63,355 nt of DNA from Bacillota bacterium. Its GTDB lineage: Bacteria > Bacillota > Clostridia > Oscillospirales > Ruminococcaceae. The DNA lies in NCBI GenBank assembly GCA_023433405.1, contig JAEZCT010000038.1:1-63355 (forward strand), in the 5' to 3' direction. The stretch's first letter is position 1; the number at the start of each line of letters is the position of its first letter. The notes beneath the pieces were generated by a model, which was not told the DNA's origin, did no database searches, and saw only the letters and a list, made by a program, of their open reading frames with translations. Made by a program: the position numbers and the translations under genes. Below, in pieces: positions 61,748 to 63,355 of the stretch.

Positions 61748-62974
61748 ATGGTTTCTTGTAGTTTGGAAAGGCTGGACGACAAGATTAAGACCTTTAGCAA
61801 GTTCGGCGATACCGGCAAGGGCGGAATTACGCGCTTTTCGCTCTCTCCCGAGGCACTTGCCGCAAGAGCGGAGTTTAAAAGACGGATGGAGGCAATAGGC
61901 GCCACTGTTGTAACCGACGATATGGCGAATATGTACGCTACCATCCCCGGCACCGAGGAGCTGCCCGCCATCCTAAGCGGCTCCCACCTTGACTCCGTAA
62001 AGCAGGGCGGTAACTTTGACGGCGTGCTGGGCGTACTCTCGGCAATGGAGGCCGTTGAAACCATTGTAAAGGAGAAGATTGCGCACCGCCATCCCATTAC
62101 GGTGGTGGTGTGGACCAACGAGGAGGGCGCACGCTTTGAGCCCGCCATGATGTCCTCGGGCGTAATCTGCGGCAAGTTTGATAAGGAAACGATGCTCGCC
62201 TCGGTGGCAAAGGACATCCCGGGCTACACCTTTGCCGACGCGCTGAAGGAAAGCGGCTTGATTGGGGATGCGACTAACCGCATGAAACCGGAAAAATACG
62301 CCGCACTCATTGAGCTTCACATCGAGCAGGGGCCGGTTTTGGAGACCGAAAGCTTCGACATCGGCGTGGTGGAAGGCGTTTGCGGCATGATTAACTATGA
62401 ATTCACTTTTGTCGGGCAGGCGGGTCACGCAGGCACAACCCCCATGAACTACCGCAAGGATGCGCTGTATGCCGCCGTAAAAACCATACAATACCTGCAT
62501 GATGAGCTGGATACCCTGGACAGCAGGCTGGTTTACACCACCGGCAAGATATCGGCGCACCCGAACATTCACACCATCATCCCCGATGAGGTTAAGTTTA
62601 CCCTTGACGCGCGCCACCAAAACCCGGATGTGCTTAAGCAGGTGCTGGCAATTATCCACAAGATTCCCTCCGAAGTGGAGAAGTGCAAGGCAAGCTTTCA
62701 GGAGGCCTGGTCCCGCAAGTCCATCGCTTTTGCGCCTAATCTGGTGGATTATGTGGAGCGAAGCGCTCAGGAGTACGGATACACCGCCAAGCGCATGTAC
62801 AGCGGTCCCGGGCACGACGCGCAGTATGTGATGGACGTCATCCCCACCGCGATGATATTTGTTCCAAGCGTGGGCGGTCACAGCCATTGCGAGCTGGAGC
62901 ATACCTCCACCGAGGACTGCCTTAAGGGCGTAAATGTGCTGTTAAAAACCCTGCTTTCCATTGATAAGCAGTAG
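61748..62974 (+). CDS. M20-family amidohydrolase (probable N-carbamoyl-beta-alanine/allantoate type)
   Basis: A 408-residue zinc hydrolase. The metal ligands are in SGSHLDSV, NFDGVLGV, WTNEEGARF, IELHIEQGPVLE and GGHSHCELEHT. The lid domain (~210-325) has GQAGHAGTTPMNYRKDAL. Family members are beta-ureidopropionase, allantoate amidohydrolase and L-carbamoylase. Next to dihydropyrimidinase it most likely releases CO2 and NH3 from N-carbamoyl-beta-alanine. AGGGGGT precedes the ATG; the frame is open upstream into preA. Confidence 0.92.
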   Translation: MVSCSLERLDDKIKTFSKFGDTGKGGITRFSLSPEALAARAEFKRRMEAIGATVVTDDMANMYATIPGTEELPAILSGSHLDSVKQGGNFDGVLGVLSAMEAVETIVKEKIAHRHPITVVVWTNEEGARFEPAMMSSGVICGKFDKETMLASVAKDIPGYTFADALKESGLIGDATNRMKPEKYAALIELHIEQGPVLETESFDIGVVEGVCGMINYEFTFVGQAGHAGTTPMNYRKDALYAAVKTIQYLHDELDTLDSRLVYTTGKISAHPNIHTIIPDEVKFTLDARHQNPDVLKQVLAIIHKIPSEVEKCKASFQEAWSRKSIAFAPNLVDYVERSAQEYGYTAKRMYSGPGHDAQYVMDVIPTAMIFVPSVGGHSHCELEHTSTEDCLKGVNVLLKTLLSIDKQ

Positions 62975-63138
62975 AAGGCTGCTTATCAATACTTCCTCAC
63001 GGGCCCCCTATGAACTTTGGCTGGAGTCTCTGTGGTACGCGCTACTCTTTACAAAGAGCGGCGCGCTATTGGAAAGGGTCACGCCAAACGCATGAATGAG
63101 TATGGACACAAAGCCGGACACAATGCCCGAAAAAGTCA

Positions 63139-63355
63139 TTAAAGCATCAAAATACGCTCCAAGTGACGTTCTGGGTTGGTACCGATAGAAAAACGCTTTA
63201 GCTTTAGGCTCATTGGTTTGTTGCCCATATCAAATATTTTCAATATACTTATAGCAAACTTTCTGAGGATATTCAAGTTCAAAGCTGCCTGCTTTTCTAG
63301 GGTATGATTATCATCCTCACGAAAAGTTACGTCCAAATGCCAGTGAAAGCTTTCG
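63139..63355 (-). pseudogene. ISAs1-type transposase, C-terminal end (cut by window edge)
   Basis: Seventy-one codons to the TAA at 63139: SFHWHLDVTFREDDNHTLEK and onward, then LNLNILRKFAISILKIFD and a basic tail. This matches the conserved DDE-end of ISAs1-family transposases (HW.LDVTFREDD). It is open at the right edge, so whether it is intact cannot be told. No terminal repeat is identified between it and the M20 gene; a GCGC hairpin near 63036-63068 may be the M20 terminator. Confidence 0.8.

Noticed and set aside
61973..62902. 309-codon antisense frame over the M20 hydrolase
   Set aside because: All five zinc-ligand motifs are on the plus strand; this is a GC-rich shadow.
1..63355. Search for CRISPR arrays, prophage modules and toxin-antitoxin pairs
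   Set aside because: No regularly spaced direct repeats, phage structural genes or recognisable TA pairs were seen; the repeats present are dispersed inverted-repeat elements.

Overview
The window looks like the chromosome of an anaerobic, motile, low-to-mid GC Firmicute of class Clostridia (Oscillospiraceae-like). Signs are AGGAGG-type ribosome binding sites with frequent TTG/GTG starts, a DnaD/DnaI helicase-loading pair, LytTR, MerR, MocR and PucR regulators, a ferredoxin-style dihydropyrimidine dehydrogenase, and flagellar cap genes. The taxon is inferred from gene content; no 16S gene is present. There is no prophage, plasmid origin or CRISPR array.

Layout. 1-500: tRNA cluster (Asp, Val, Glu, Met) on the minus strand with a near-consensus promoter. 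0.8-14.4 kb: accessory transport and redox genes: two DMT permeases, a MATE pump, a B3/B4-domain protein, a MocR regulator divergent from one DMT gene, an extended SDR, a MerR-controlled ABC-2 exporter, an alpha/beta hydrolase and an aldo/keto reductase. 14.6-25.7 kb: a chemoreceptor, a heterodimeric ABC exporter with a MarR regulator, a cupin, and the flagellar genes fliD, fliS and a FliT/FlgN-like gene. 26-44 kb: housekeeping genes (M18 aminopeptidase, lytic transglycosylase, coaE, Sua5/TsaC, prfA, DUF951, S1 protein, HAD hydrolase, tRNA-Gly, dnaD, dnaI). 44-48.7 kb: an OpuC-type osmoprotectant ABC operon next to a GntR/RCK_C regulator of the BusR (c-di-AMP) type. 49-49.8 kb: a ZIP metal transporter.

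50-63 kb holds the most coherent system, a reductive pyrimidine catabolism locus. It has a PucR regulator, a class III aminotransferase, an iron alcohol dehydrogenase, an NMT1/THI5-type ABC importer, a dihydropyrimidinase, a PreA-type dihydropyrimidine dehydrogenase and an M20 amidohydrolase. Together these could import uracil or thymine and take uracil through dihydrouracil, N-carbamoyl-beta-alanine, beta-alanine and malonate semialdehyde to 3-hydroxypropionate. Two components are unusual. The ABC substrate-binding protein appears circularly permuted, with the canonical N-terminal block at its C-terminus. The dehydrogenase carries a PreT-like Fe-S N-domain but no FAD/NAD(P)H module. Both transcription units at the regulator end have terminator-like hairpins in their leaders.

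At least three families of small non-coding inverted-repeat elements (MITE-like, about 100-160 bp) are scattered through the window. Several have matching 3-bp target duplications of the form TNA. One copy splits an IS1595-type transposase remnant and another sits nested inside an older copy. An ISAs1-type transposase remnant runs off the right edge.
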